64,000 nucleotides of DNA from Prinsepia uniflora (taxonomy: Eukaryota; Streptophyta; Magnoliopsida; Rosales; Rosaceae). The notes under the pieces are model-generated. The model was not told the origin of the DNA and did not search any database. It was given only the letters and a program-made list of their open reading frames with translations. Shown piece by piece: positions 24,101 through 37,329 of this stretch. The translations under genes and the position numbers were made by a program. Every line of letters begins with the position of its first letter. Positions within the stretch are counted from its first letter, which is position 1. Location: contig CM064873.1 of NCBI GenBank assembly GCA_032719365.1, positions 47,406,332 to 47,470,331 on the forward strand. The letters are read 5' to 3'.

Positions 24101-25793
24101 AAAGAAGAAATAATTAGGGTCACAAGGAGATTTGAGCAAAATATAGAATTCAAGAATCAAATTCAAGCAAATCACGTTCTAAAACACCATAGACACAAAT
24201 GCTCCCCCCAAAAATATTCAAAGTCGTTAAACTAAAAAGAATTGTTTTAAAACAAAATTTGAAACTCACCAATTCCAAAATTTCTTTTTCTAAAACGTTT
24301 GTCTAACAAAGATTGCGTCTGAACTTCGAGAACATGTAAATCACCAGTAAAGATGAAGGAAAATTTCATAAATAAGTCAAGTATGACAAGGCAAGTATGC
24401 CGAATCGTGAAATCAGATTGAAAGACTTTAAGACATTTATTAGCAACTGCAAGATGAGCAAACTTCCCATAAAAACAACCACAACGATATGTGGTAATAG
24501 TTGAAAATGATTTCAAAAGTTAGCAGTTCACTTAAAACATGACAAACAAAACTGACAAACGGGAGATAGAACGGTCGATGGCTTCTTAGTCTCATCCGAG
24601 AATCTCTTTGTACTTTTTTTCTTTGAAAAAAAGAAAGGAAAGAAGTGGTTCGATTTAGGCTGATTTTCCAAGTTGATAAATATATAATTCAATACAATCG
24701 GAACCCAAGTCAAACTAAGGTTTAATGAATTGACTAATGTAATGAATATGTTATCAAGATGTATCATGCCATAACTTGTGCTATCATCCTAACACTGTTT
24801 AAGTCAACTCAAATTTTTTTACCATTCGGAATAATGAGATTCACCATAGTAGACAAACACTAAGACAACTCAGTAGAAAAGTAGAGTCATTGCAGAAAAC
24901 CTATTAATTAGTTTAAAACATTTGGTAAGGCAAATACCATACTAAACAACACAAAATGGCTAAAGCGTAAAACTCAAGCAATCAAAACAATTGGACCAGG
25001 CAATCTGACTTGCTACTTTGATACGAAAAATAGAGGTTTTAGCAGTAGAAGCAATAGTAAGATTAACAATAGTAAAGACCTCACACAAGAACAAACAATT
25101 ATAGGTCCTAAGAGACTAACAAGAGAAAGGCTACGTCGTTTGCTTTTGAAATTGTCGATATTTTCACTATGATTAAGCAGTACAGAGACTACGGTAAGTT
25201 GCACAATACCGGATCTGAAGTGTTAATCTAACCAACTCATGTAATCAGGATCGCCCTTTGAAGTAATTCCCAAAATTCCACTTAAACTGAGAACGTAACA
25301 AATTGCAAAAACCTTGCTAAAATACTATTAAAAATCTCAAGTCTCTAGAAGAGCTAGTTCGTTAACCGATTCTAACGTAGCGATTTTCTAGACCTTCGAT
25401 CCAAATGGATTCGACTCAAACTTCCAGAACGATTCTGAAGATCTTGTCGTAAACTAATAGCAAGCCTATAGCTTAAAACTGGATTCACCACATGAATAAT
25501 CGAATAACTCATTGGCACTACCCATACGAGTCCTAAACTCATAAGCATCATCCAAACACGAAATTTGACGGAAACAAAAATTTAGTGAACTCGTAAATGA
25601 ATAGCTAATATACTAACTCAAATCTTCTTTCATACCTGTGATAGCTCACAGTCAGGTCACAAGTGAAGTAAATCTAACATCAGGTGATGATTCTAGCTAT
25701 TCGAGGAGTTGCTCATACATGGGAAATCCGGATGTATAATAATCGTGTCCAAAAACTAACAACACATCCTAAAATTATGCTGTGATACCAAAT
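21130..25793 (-). other. Degenerate interior of outer element
   Basis: About 4.7 kb between the LTRs of the outer element. No open frame longer than about 90 codons and no domain I can name. Position and orientation imply gag near 25 kb and pol near 21 kb on the minus strand. The left border is a decayed polypurine tract. AT-rich, with no sign of an unrelated gene. Confidence 0.6.
25779..25790 (-). other. Primer binding site of outer element (tRNA-iMet)
   Basis: The minus strand reads TGGTATCACAGC, one change from the initiator-Met PBS TGGTATCAGAGC, three bases inside the 5' LTR end. It fixes the element's orientation. Confidence 0.88.
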
Positions 25794-28282
25794 TGACACA
25801 CCCCGATCCGAAATGTCCACTAGGATGCCAAGATCAAAATATGCTAGTCGACATCTGGACGGTGACATCTAGATGACGAAAGACAATTAAATAAAAATGT
25901 TGCGTTTTAGGAGGCCGAGTGAAATATAATCAACTAAAACCGATTACATTTCACCGCGGCAGCAGAATTATATATCAAATAAAGCTAATGATGATCTTAT
26001 AGTTAAGTAACTACCCGTGCTATCTGATTTTCACCGCGTCACTCCAACCTCAGAAGTGAATGCCAGAGCAGCTAATAAAGTCTCCTCGAAGTATGTGAAA
26101 TACCATCAGGACTTGAGGGGTTAAAAAAATAAAGGGTGAGAGGACCCAATAATTTGTTTCAGTGTAAAATCAATATCATAAAACAAGATTTAACCCCTCA
26201 GCTTTACTGAGAACTCGATACCAAGAACCTTGAATTGCACACTGTACAACAAATAATAATAAAATAATAAGAAACCACATGAGTCCTACCAAACACATGA
26301 ACCATAGATATCAACCCAAAAAAAACATGCTCATGAGCTGCACGAGGAATACGCATATGACAAGACTGGGAATCTATAATATTCGCGTACCACACCCACG
26401 TGAAGGGTTGGGTGCTAAGCACCATCACCACGAGTCACTTAGAGGTCGGGGAAAAGATTAGCACTATTAACTAGTATTACTAGTAGCGCAGGTGAATGAT
26501 CACGTGGAGGACTAGTATGTAGCCATACAAAGAGGTATAAGATAATAGCGACTCGTAGAGTGGGTTCATATTGCAATCTACAATGATGTCCCGGGACTAA
26601 TATGCACAAGTATCAATAATAACTAAGCATGCAATGCAATCTTCCGTAAACACATGTGCTCGTGAATCATCACATAAAACCATGAACTATCATGCTCGAA
26701 AACATCAATCAATATCATGAACTAGCATGCATCAATATCAAGTTCGTAAAAACGTGCGAGTAGATAAACACGATATAAAACAAGTGAAGGGGTCTGCTCT
26801 TAAACTAGTCGAGGAGTCAAAATCACCTAATGTGTTAAACATCATTAGCCCAAACTCGTCACAATCCTCAATGAATCCAACCATAAGATAACTTTACAAA
26901 TTTCAAGTAAAACTACTAGAAAGCTCACTTAAATTGTCCAAAATGAGATTAAAACGGCTCAACAGAGTTAAAATGTACTTCAACGGTTCAAAAACATCCC
27001 AAACTAGGCCCATGTGCTTTCCAAAATATTCCATGTGGAATATTCCTAGCAGAATATTCGTTGGAATATTCCCTAAAATATTCTGTTTGTTGATTGTTAG
27101 GACTAACCCTTGATTAACGTCTAACTAATAGTTGACCAACGTCACTGGAGCTTTCTTAAAGACGACAGTTGGCCCGTCGCTAGCACTGATGTCCACAATG
27201 GCCAGAAACAGTGGTCGGAAGCTTCACTCTGGAGGCAGGCAATAGGATTTTCGTCAGGAAATTTCCAAATCCCAGAAAGGTTCAACTTCGCCTAAATTTC
27301 TCCATTTTTATGTGCAATTGGTAGATTTATATCTACTCATCAGGAAGATAAAAAAAAACCTAGGTTTTAGGTTCAAAAATTACTTGAAATGGCCAGAAGG
27401 AGGTCGAGAATGATGGTGGTTTTTTGCATTTCTCGGCGATGTCCTCTACCATTGCACTTCGCGCAAAAATCTAGATGAAAGCTCATGGTTAGCTTTCTCC
27501 TGACAAGAACAAGTGAAAATTGATGTTAAGAGCTCGATAAACTACATTTTTCAAGCCTAAGCTCTTTAGATTGACTTCGAGTCCGAGTCAAGTTTCGGGT
27601 CTACAATACGCGTTCTAGTCTCCTTGCAGCTTCCTAGTATGTTCAACAATCTGGAAAATGTCAAGGGGACGCGATTGGTATTGTACAAATCTTAATGTGT
27701 TCAATCATTTGTCGCGAGGTATATCAGGATGTCCCTCTGTTTTTGTCTTCTCCCGTGAGCCCATTACCGCTATGCTTGGTTGTCACATCAGGGAAACAGT
27801 GTAACCAGAGCATCCAACATATGTGAGATAAAGGTCGAGTTCACTAAAAATATTTCTCACCTAGTTCAAAGTCGCAAGCCTCACGATCCTCGCAGTGGAT
27901 AGACGGGTGATCGATGGTAAAGAAGGAAGACGGTGGCGCCTCTGCTGCCCGAGCTTATAGAGATGACAATCGAAGTTGGTGTTTAATTGAGGCGTGGATT
28001 CTTGATTTCATTGTGAGTGTTCATGGGTTTGTGTAGAAGAGAAGAATGCGAGCACAACAATGAACACAATAAAGAGGATGGTGTGTTAAAAAATTTAATA
28101 GGCATTGGGCCTGCAAGACAAAACGAGCTCAATAAATGTTTTGGGTTAAGGTACACCTAAACACTCACAACATTCTAAAAATACCCAAACAAAAAGAGAT
28201 AGTCAAGGCTCAGTAGAACTCTTAGGGGTAAATTGGTAAATTCATTATTTTAAAATTCTAATTTTTTATATGGGTTGTAACA
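25794..28282 (-). repeat. 5' LTR of outer element
   Basis: 2489 bp; plus-strand ends TGACACACCCCG and GGGTTGTAACA. It aligns with the split 3' LTR. Near 26093-26125 it preserves the unoccupied site of the inner element. The intron-like module is partly lost here: the donor block has become TTAAGAGC (seen as GCTCTTAA near 26797) and the branch block GGTGAGAGGACCC (26134). Confidence 0.92.
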
Positions 28283-28287
28283 ATTCT

Positions 28288-29198
28288 ACCCATCATCTCC
28301 TTCCATCTCCATATGCTTCATTCTCCATCTTCTTCCTCCCAAGTTCTTCAACCCATACCCACCCATCTTCATCATCATTGTAAGAAGAAAGGAGATGAAA
28401 AGGAAGATGTCGCATTTCCCCCCCTTTCATTACCGTCTTCTTCCTTTTCGTCTGGATATCTTCATCTTCATATTCATCACTTGTCTTCATTATTTTCATA
28501 ATAGATCTGCATCTTCTTCAAATAAAAAAAAAAGAAAGAAGAAAGAAGAGAGAGAAGAGATGAGAGAAATGAGAAAATTACAAATTAGTCATTGGAGGAT
28601 ATATATAATTTGGGAAACATTATAAATAGTATGAAAAAATTACCACATGTGATAGTAAGAGGAAGTGGGTGTTAATGGTTAAATTTTGTGGTAAGGGGAT
28701 ATGTATGCTGATTTCCCCCCAAAAAAAAAATCCATTTACATATATAAGAGAAAGTAAGAGAAAGGATGGGTCACGACATGGAGCAAGACAATTTTGACTA
28801 ATCTTCAAACAACATTAGGCGTTATTAAGGCGATAGGTAAGGACCTTGGCGGTTTTTTTAATTTTTATTTTATTATATATGTAATTAAAAATAAACTGTG
28901 ATCCATGCATTTAAATCTAATTTCAAGCCCAATAAACATAAACCCTCCTTTGTAAATAACAATCATTTGACTGTTTAAAAAAAAACATAAACCTCACCTA
29001 ATTAAATTAAAACTAAAAGAAATTGAGATCATACCTTGGGGCAAGTAGTTTGGATAAACCTCACACATCCTTCAATCAAAAGTAAAAGGCAAGAAAGCAA
29101 GTAAAAGGCTTTTTCTCCAAAAATGATTTGATAACCGTGCTTGATCTTACTCTTGTCCGACACTTTAATCAATATACCTGAAATATCTTGAACACATA
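28288..29198. other. Intergenic, AT- and purine/pyrimidine-rich; no gene seen
   Basis: CT-rich (28290-28345 and 28430-28500) and A/GA-rich (28524-28575) tracts followed by AT-rich sequence. Open frames here are short and low-complexity. I see no domain, RNA gene or terminal repeat. Confidence 0.5.
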
Positions 29199-31576
29199 TG
29201 ACAGGACCCGTCCCCTGAGGAACATTGATAACGGTGCTCGGTCCTGCTCCCGTCTAACAAGTCAACTGAAGTTCCAAAATTACCCTCATCACTTGCCAAA
29301 CAAGGGTTAACCATACATGTGCCCACTCATGCCTCCACTTCTCGATTATCGCGCTACGACCTGAAAGGTCAATAAAAACATAAAAGGTGTGAGTTGATAA
29401 AAATAAATAAGTTTATAAAACATGTTATAGAAAAAGACATTTCTACCCTCCACGTAAAACCAATGCATGCATTCGAAAATCACTTAGTTCCACGATCAGA
29501 AAACCACTTACAAAAAATCAGAAATCATTTCATATCCAAAACCATAAATCCAGGGCATCAACCCAAAACCATGAAGCAAAATCAAAGTACGAGAATTCAG
29601 TCCAAATCCATAAATCCAAATCATTCGGGCCATTGCCCAAAACATCTGAAAACATCGGAAATTAATAGTAAATCACAAGTCAATCAATCTGCTGGATCTC
29701 AATCATCGAGTCTTTAAACTCAAAACCACATATATCAGGCTTTCCCGGGATATCAATGAGTCTTTAAACTCAAAACGTATCAATCAAGTGCCCTCCCCCG
29801 TCATCAATCAACCGGGTCTTTAAACCCAAAACCAGATCCAACAACAGCAACGGGTCTTTAAACCCAAAACCATGTGTAAATCATAGAAAATCCAGAATCC
29901 ATAGAAATCCAAATTCCAAAACCAAATCCGAAATCATATTTTATCGAAATGGGTCTCGTGCCCGAATTCACATTCAAACCCAATGTCACATCAACAAATT
30001 ATTATCAAAACATGATACGTATAAACCATATAAAATCATTCATAAAACCATCATCAAAGCATAGAATAAACCATATTCTCGAGTATTTCATATCAAAATA
30101 CGTGTAAATACGAAAATCGTAATTACCATAATCATAAGCATAGAAAGCATAGAAAACAATTATGCATGCATTGAAATTTAGAAAGCAAAGTCCACTCACA
30201 CACCGTCCAAACTGCCCGCTTCCGAGCTGCACGTTTTTCCATAATTTCCGAAAATCATGATTCCTATCCAAAATCATTTTCGAGGGTCACTAACACTTCA
30301 ATATAGTCCTATAATTTTCCCCCAATTTTTCCGGGATTTAAATGCGTATTTAACCTATAATAGAACGCTTCGGACCCTCAAAACTATATCGAAACGGTGT
30401 CCGATCGATTCGAAACCTGTGCCAAAATGTTCGTTACATTGAGAGGATCAAGTTTCATTTTGACCTCACCTGAAGAATAGTCTCCATGTGCTGTCACGCG
30501 CCACCACAAGTGGCTGCGCATGGACTACACTCGCTGCTACAGTATGGCTACTATTCATCTTCTCCACTAAGCCCTGCAATTCAACCTATTAGCCCGCGAA
30601 GCAACCCGATAAGAACTTCATCAATTCGATGTTAATTCAACTTGTTCTTTCATCTAATCTCACTCAAATGACCTTAATTTAAGTTCTGTAAACTCGACTC
30701 ATTGAATTCATAATTGTAACCAATCAATTCCCAATTCAATATTCGAAGGTTCGAAATCCAATTCTACCAAAATTGAGTCCAATTATCGATTCTGATCAAT
30801 TAAGAAGTAGCTTAGGATCCATATGAACACTAATTCGAAATCAATTTCACAAAACCTTACCCCCAATTACTCAACTCAAGCTCGAAAATTCCAACAGTTC
30901 GCAGGTCCTGTTCTTGGCCAATACCTCCTCGATTACTTTCGTTTTTGAAGTGGATCGACTCGAATTGATCTCAGGAAACTCAATCCAATCTCAATTTCAT
31001 TGTTTATGGCTAAAAATTCCAAATTTGGTTTTTGATCAATTCAAATTTTCAAAGGGTTTGGGTCTCGGGTTCTCTGGGTTTTCCTTCCCCTTTTTCTTTC
31101 TTTTTCCTCACAATCTCACCCTCTTAATTGTTCTCTAGTTCTCCTTTTCTCTCAATTGGTTGTTGGGGAGGTCGATCAAGTAAGGATGTGGTCTTTGTTT
31201 TTCAAACACACACACAAAGGTTTAAACTCTCTCCAATTCATCCCACCGCTCACGGTTACCACTAATTGTTCCGTTAAAGTGACAGATGTCACTTACTGAG
31301 TGACGGCTGAATCAGCAATTACCTGCCCAATAGACCATTTTTCCCTGCTTGCACAAATTACCAAAATACCCCTCACACTTCTAGACCCGTAGTTTTGTCA
31401 TCCGAACTCGGATTGATGCATGCCAACTGTCTACGGACTCAGCGTCTCGAGATCTATCTAACGGTCCTTACGAAAAGTCCAAACAATGTCCCGATCAAAA
31501 TGTCAACTTTTGGCCCTTATAACCAAGGGCAAAATCGTCATTTTCTTCAAAATTTCCAAATTTTTGGGTCTTCACA
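29199..31576 (-). mobile_element. Solo Tekay-type LTR (LTR-7)
   Basis: Plus-strand ends TGACAGGACCC and GGGTCTTCACA, with perfect target duplications ACATA (29194-29198 and 31577-31581). Length 2378 bp. Sense intron-like signals are donor GTGAG at 30199, branch region at 29390 (block decayed to TGAGTTGAT) and CAG/G acceptor at 29361 (839 bp); a possible upstream intron starts at 30860 (GTAAGG). A GAGTCTTTAAACTC-type dyad is repeated at 29698-29880. It inserted into AT-rich intergenic sequence. Confidence 0.93.
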
Positions 31577-32780
31577 ACATATATACTTAAAACAGAGAAA
31601 CCGCTAGATAAGGGACATATACTAGTACCATTTGAATTCATATCTCGGTAGATGAACGAAACAAAATCTGTCCCTGCAAGGTCACTACCCACATCCAATC
31701 CACTAACCCTACCAAACGGTGGAATCTATCACTTCAGCTCTTTTCAAGCTTTAACCCAATACTCTGTTTTAATTCGAGTTTCATTCTGGCATTCTCACTA
31801 TGAAAAAAAAAGCTATAACCAATCTCCTAGAATTATGGGAGGTTTATGTATATTGAAATTAAAAACTTAGCAAACTTGTACCGTTAGATCCAGAATTCAA
31901 AAACAAGGAACTTTCATGTTGACCGTGTTACGACCCATACCATTAGTACGTTATTCACGTGAAAGGTTACTCTTTAAACTAACTCAAGTTACTTAACCTT
32001 ATTGACTAGGGTACTACACTAACCAAATAGCTATTAGACATATATTAAGCCCAATGGGAATTGGTCTGTCAACTACCTTGGAGGGACATGTGTCCTTCAT
32101 GCAAAATGGTTATGTTTCTCCAAAATATCACTCTGATCAAAGTTCACTAGTGGAAGACACAACCGTTGGCTCAACTCCATTTTAGGGAGCACCCTTAATC
32201 ACACTCTGCTTTCACCCTTCATGACTGCCAGCCTTATAAATTTCAATTTTTTCCCTAGAAATATCATAAATTGTTACTCTAAATTTCACAACGCCCACAA
32301 TATTTTCAACATTTTCCTTATTTTCTTAAACTCGTGGTTGCAAATTTTTTTAGTTGCACATTTCTTCCACTAATTTTCGACAAATCCTCACCAGAAATGA
32401 AGTTCAATAATGAAGAAGATGTGGCTCTATACCAAGGTAATTAGTGAAGATATTGTAGTTGGTAATTCATAATCCAATAAAACCATGTGGAGGTGTATAC
32501 AACAACAATTCATAGAATTCCTTCTAATGCCTTCAGGCACTTTACCGAGAAAACTGAAGGGTCTCAAAAATCGATAGTCACTCAAAAATTGATGTTGTCG
32601 TAGCATCATATGACTAGCATTGTCTTTATCGGATGATGAACTGATATTCTATTGATTGGCCATTGTTGTATGGTGATTGGACAAAACATTTTTTAGAATG
32701 AAAGGTTTGAAGGTAAGGTATTATGAGAGTAACATGTTTCCATTTATTAGCACATATAGAAAATAAATACATAAAAAAGA

Positions 32781-33045
32781 ATGATCTAATGGATGAGATT
32801 GTGATAAAAAAAAAATATGATCTAACGGTTTATGAGAGATGAAATCTCTCCATATCAAACTTGAATAAGAAAATATCATCTAACATATGAGATTGCAATA
32901 AGAAAATATGACATAATGGGTGAGACTCTGATAAGAAAATATGATGTAATAAGTGAGATTGTGATATTAACATATGAGATTGTGATAAGAAAATATGATC
33001 TAATGAATGACATAGTGATAAGAAAATATGGTCTAAATGAAATGA
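32781..33045. repeat. Imperfect tandem repeat, unit about 33-36 bp
   Basis: Repeated units of the type TGAGATTGTGATAAGAAAAT followed by ATGATCTAATGA, roughly seven diverged copies. No coding potential. Confidence 0.6.
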
Positions 33046-33507
33046 GAAGATATGATCTAACCGTCTATATAGGATGAAATCTTATCTTTTCACAATTTTA
33101 ATTTTTTTTGTTTGTTAAAATGTATAGATAAAAAAATTAAAGATTATATAGGAACAAATTGAGTGAAATATCGACATTTTTCCTTATTTTAAGCCCATCT
33201 ATCTCTTTATTTCATTAAAACGATCGAGATAGGAACAAATTTCATGAAAATCGGACGTAAAACGATAGAGTTACAGTCGGGTCATGCCGTGCAAGTCAAA
33301 AAACCCGAATTGCAGACCCGCGCAAGGAGAAAGAAGACTGTTTTTAAGCCCGTACGTATGCTTTATATATTATTTGCTTTCTTAAATTTGCAACTTGGCT
33401 TGTTAGTTGAGTTGGTGTGGCTGCTTTTCATTAAAAGCAATCCTGCACGGCTGCACCTGGGTTTGATCCCCCTTGCGTGCTATTACTTGTTTTTTTTATT
33501 TTTTTCA

Positions 33508-33790
33508 TTTATTCTTTATTAATTTGAACTATATTTTTTATTTATGCCTTATTTTGAACTATATTTTTCATTTATTTCTTATTTTGAACTATATTTATCA
33601 TTTTTTCCAATTTTAAATATATCAATCCTTTCCAATTTTAAATCATTTATTCTTTATTAATTTGAACTATATTTTTTTATTTATGCCTTATTTTGAACTA
33701 TATTTTTCATTTATTTCTTATTTTGAACTATATTTATCATTTTTTCCTTATTTTGAACTATATTTATCATTTTTTTTCCAATTTTAAATA
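33508..33790. repeat. AT-rich tandem duplication, unit about 140 bp
   Basis: The block starting TTTATTCTTTATTAATTTG at about 33508 is repeated at about 33646. Each copy is itself made of TTTTGAACTATATTTWTCAT sub-repeats. The second copy has one extra sub-repeat. Apparently recent local slippage or duplication. Confidence 0.7.
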
Positions 33791-34284
33791 TATCAATCAT
33801 TTTCAATTTTTGAACCAAGATTGACTCTATTTTTTTTTTATCATTTTTTCCAATTTTAAATATATTTATAATTTTATAATTTTTCTTCCATTCAAATTTT
33901 CTTGTGCTTATTGTTATATTTTTAATTATATTAACATTCAATTATAATAATTCACTTCAATTTATATTTATGTTTATATTTTTATATTACTAGTCATCGA
34001 CAGAACCCTATTATATCATATTATTCATCATATATTTATCATATCAAAGTCATTTTATAGTTTTTATTAGTCATATATAACAATCATTGGGTACTTAAGT
34101 TTTTTACAAAGTTTCATTCAAAATTTTCAACTTTTAGATCGAATTTCCGTCATTTTTGTTGACCATGAACGATATCGATATCGATATTTGGAGCGAGATA
34201 TCCATAAATTTGACTAGCGATATATCCGTCGATATCGATATTTCAATTCTTGTGTACACGTCTAAATCGAAAGCAATACATAAT

Positions 34285-34405
34285 CAAAATAGACTAGCAT
34301 CTGCAATGGTTGGCAAGATAGGTAATTGGCAAGGTTCTTGCTTTGGTTGGAACCCCAGCCCAGGTTCGAGCCCAACAATTTCAATAAATGCCCGGTAGTC
34401 TGAGT
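34285..34405 (+). repeat. Possible tRNA-related SINE fragment
   Basis: Contains GGTTCGAGCCC (34362-34372), an exact pol III B-box, preceded about 55 bp earlier by TGGTTGGCAAG, which resembles an A-box. It does not fold as a normal tRNA by inspection and no poly-A or T tail is clear. A tRNA-derived SINE head is the likeliest reading. Confidence 0.3.
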
Positions 34406-34846
34406 TAAAAAATAATCCGACAGCTCACGAAGGATCTATCTACACCCCACCTTTACTCTCACTGATAGGACCTCTACTCTGACCGATAGGAAACAAGATC
34501 CAGATATTAATTGATTCTTGTAGCCCTCTTCCGTTTCATAATATTACTGAATTGAGTGTGCTGCCTTCCCTCTCCAAATACCTCAGATAAAAAAAAAATC
34601 AAAATAGACTGGTCCCATAACTGTAATTGTCCTTCGGATGATATGGGTGAAGGGTTGGGTTTATCACAACTCGCCGTGGCCGGATTTCTGGCTCGCCGTC
34701 CAGAACGCCCATAGTCGCCTCTGTTTTTCTCCCTGCGGCGAGCCGCCGCAAAGCCTAGGCGTCTAGCCCGCGTTTTTGAACATTGGTTTTGACTGGCACC
34801 AAGCCCCATCTTCCTCCCTAGCAGCTCTCTCCCTCGTCGTCTTCCC

Positions 34847-35406
34847 ATGGCTGCCTCTGGTTCGAAGCCTTATCCTCCCTCTTCTTCAAAACCTCCCAAG
34901 AATCCCATCACTGAAACCCAAAACCCAAACCCTAACCCTTCAACCTCCACAGTCCCTCCTATCCTACCTTCTCAGGAAGAAATTGCCCTCTCACGCGCCT
35001 CCCACATAACGTTTCCGGAGCTCATCCGCCGCCGGTCCCACCACCGCAAGCAGCTCAAAAAATGCTACAAAGAATACTACTGGGCTCTTATGGAGGAACT
35101 CAAGATCAAATACCGGGAGTACTACTGGAAGTACGGTGTGAGCCCTTTTAAAGAAGAGCACCCGAGTGATAGAGACGCTTCTGGGGTTGCTGAAGTAACC
35201 GATGAGAACAATAACAACATCAAAAACAACACTAATGGCGGTATTGTTGCGATCACTCGGACCGAATTGGATGGGAAGAGGAAACTGCAATGCTCTTCTA
35301 GCGGGTGTAAGACGAAGGCCATGGCATTGACGAGCTTTTGTCACCTCCATATTCTATCCGACGCGAAACAGAAGCTCTATAAGCCTTGCGGTTATGTTAT
35401 CAAGAG
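34847..35406 (+). CDS. KANL2/INO80D-like zinc-finger protein, exon 1
   Basis: First of two coding exons of a 274-residue protein (join 34847-35406, 38913-39177). The ATG sits in a good plant context (CCATGGCT). Residues 1-45 are Pro/Asn/Ser-rich and probably disordered. Residues 60-98 form a basic, aromatic helical stretch (RRRSHHRKQLKKCYKEYYW). Residues 149-181 hold the first half of a C3Hc3H-type potential DNA-binding domain: C149, C154, C165, H168 and then C181. The family includes KANL2 of the NSL acetyltransferase complex and the INO80 complex subunit D-like plant proteins, so a nuclear chromatin-complex subunit is the likely role. The exon ends AAGAG/GTAATT; unspliced, the next codon is a stop, so splicing is required. 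It looks intact and under constraint, unlike everything around it. Confidence 0.88.
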
Positions 35407-35804
35407 GTAATTTTCTCTTTTCTGTGTTAAAGTTTGTTTCTTTTGGTTTAGTTGTTTGATGGGTTTTTGTAAATTTGTGAGAATGCTTCCGACTTGTCAA
35501 AAAATTCATTGAACCGGTTGATAGATGCCAATTAAAATGTGTAAACACCTAAATTGCAGTTTATATTAGTGATTTTGAACTATTATGAGGGTTTGTTTAT
35601 ATTTTATATAACCAGGCTAGCCTTATATCAGATTACTTTGAGATTTTTGGCTTAAGTATACGATGGCTGTTTGTAGTGTGCTTCTTTAAATTGTGGTGTA
35701 AGAATTGGTTATCTGCTAATTCAAATTTTGATAGTTGGTCTACCTTTATCATTTCCTAACAGGTTTATATTTCTGACAATAGCTTCTTCAGAAGAATGTG
35801 ATTA

Positions 35805-35940
35805 GTTACTGAAGAAAGATGTTGCTGTCATTTATATTGACTTGACTATTTCCTTTACAATATTAGCTGCCACTGAGGGAAGATATTGCTGTCATTTATA
35901 TTGACTTGACTATTTCCTTTATATTATTAGCTTTACCCCA
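35805..35940. repeat. Tandem duplication of about 68 bp in the intron
   Basis: Two adjacent copies of GATRTTGCTGTCATTTATAT followed by TGACTTGACTATTTCCTTTA, starting near 35818 and 35882, differing at only a few bases. Likely recent. Confidence 0.75.
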
Positions 35941-36672
35941 ATTGATTTGTCATTCTTGTTCTATTGATAGATGTTTGTATTCATTGGCCTGGCTTTGATA
36001 GTCTACGTTGTTTACTTAGTGGTTGTTAGTAGAATCTTATTTTGTACCTTTAAAAAAAAATCGTTGGGACTTAGAGCAAACAATCTTGTGGATGAGTTTT
36101 AAGTTTTCAAGATAAAAGAGATATGCTCGCTTTTTAATAAAGTCCCTTCAACAGTCTCCTAACAACTTAGTATCTTCTCTGGAAAGAGAAATGTGAGGTA
36201 TAATCCATAGGTCAGGGAAAACTCATTGTCTTTAATAAATTTTAATATGCCTAAAATTGTGATTGAGGCGTGAAGGCGTCTTATATTTTATATCAGTGGA
36301 GTTTTTATGAAAAAAATAGTGAACGCGTTATTGACGGTCTCCAGTTATGTTGCATTGAGAGGAAGTCTTTGGTTGGAAATAGGGAGTATGGATAGGATCC
36401 CTCAAGTATTTTATGCATCTGGAAAGAGATGGAAGCCATTCCTTTAAGATGATGGCATAATATATTAGACTATTTTGATGTCGAGTGAGCTCGACATGGA
36501 AGTAGACCAATGTATTGGGAACAGAGGCAGATGGAGTACTAGTATCATAAATGCAGGAGCAATATGGTTTAGCAGAAACAACAGTCCAGTGGCGCATAGC
36601 GAACTGGAAGTTGAATGGTAGTGACATAAGGAGCTTAAGGATCTTGTCAAATGCAAGCGGTGGAAATACTTG

Positions 36673-36906
36673 GTGCAATTCCACTGTAGCAGGATAGATA
36701 ATGTGATCACTAGTAAATACGAAAACAAGTTAGCCCGTGATTGTTGCCGCTAGTTATAACCGTATTATTTCACTGTAGCAGGATAGATAATGTGATCACT
36801 GTAGCCCGTGCAATTCCACTGTAGCAGGATAGATAATGTGATCACTAGTAAATATGAAAACAAGTTAGCCCGTGATTGTTGCCGCTAGTTATAACCGTAT
36901 TATTTC
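36673..36906. repeat. Tandem duplication (99-bp arms) in the intron
   Basis: 36673-36771 and 36808-36906 are near-identical, starting GTGCAATTCCACTGTAGCAG and ending CCGTATTATTTC. A partial copy (CACTGTAGCAGGATAGATAA onward) fills the gap between them. One C/T difference was noticed between the arms, so the event is recent. Confidence 0.85.
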
Positions 36907-37329
36907 TGCATATGCCCATTTCATGAGAGGCTTCACTGGTTTAGCCTTTAACAAGCAACAGGTAGGGCGAACTTTTGGATATTACTTTTTTTTTTGTTAT
37001 GAAACACTGTTGCCTTCCAGCCCTGTGTATAGGTGCACACACAGCCATTTGATGGACGAAGATGGACTGCTCTTGCAATGTCAGCTGGCTGGTGCTTGAG
37101 ACTAGAACTTATTACAAGGAGGGTAACAAGGTAATGAAGAACTGGTGGCTTGATTCGAAGCATTGCATAATATGGGATCCAAGTTGGGGTTTAATACCAC
37201 TTGTTGCAGGGAAAAAATTGTTCTGATATACTTGATGTAGTACAGGGGGAGGAATATGGCACCGAATTGGGGAAAATACTGTAGAGAATTAGAGCAAGTT
37301 TAAATTGAAATCAATACTCTTAATCAATT

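Larger units (their letters stand above)
14153..28282 (-). mobile_element. Outer LTR retrotransposon, nested host for a younger element
   Basis: Both LTRs are recognisable: 3' LTR 14153-21129 (split by the inner element) and 5' LTR 25794-28282. Perfect 5-bp target duplications ATTCT lie at 14148-14152 and 28283-28287. A tRNA-iMet primer site lies inside the 5' LTR on the minus strand. The LTRs align collinearly (for example 14153-14460 with 25794-26110, and 19049-21129 with 26110-28282) with frequent substitutions and small indels, so the insertion is old. The 4.66-kb interior has no intact frame. LTR length is about 2.4-2.5 kb. Ends TGACAYACCCC...TTGTAACA relate it to the other Tekay-type LTRs here. 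Confidence 0.93.
31577..34284. other. Intergenic with AT-rich tandem repeats; no gene seen
   Basis: Mostly unique-looking AT-rich sequence. Two imperfect tandem arrays are listed separately. A short GC-richer patch near 33270-33490 contains GGGTTTGATCCCC but no clear RNA fold. 34163-34235 holds several GATATCGATATC-like short palindromes. The open frames are low complexity. Confidence 0.5.

Noticed and set aside
28293..28625. Small genes suggested by overlapping open frames on both strands
   Set aside because: The frames come from CT- and GA-rich tracts, are low complexity and lack start context or homology cues.
32781..33045. CRISPR-like array of short repeats
   Set aside because: Units are adjacent without unique spacers, diverged and AT-rich, and the genome is a plant's.
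34285..34405. A tRNA gene suggested by GGTTCGAGCCC
   Set aside because: No cloverleaf can be drawn from the surrounding bases; kept only as a possible SINE fragment.
34507..34848. 113-codon minus-strand frame upstream of the zinc-finger gene
   Set aside because: Arg/Gly-rich with no domain; it overlaps the probable 5' UTR and promoter of the plus-strand gene.
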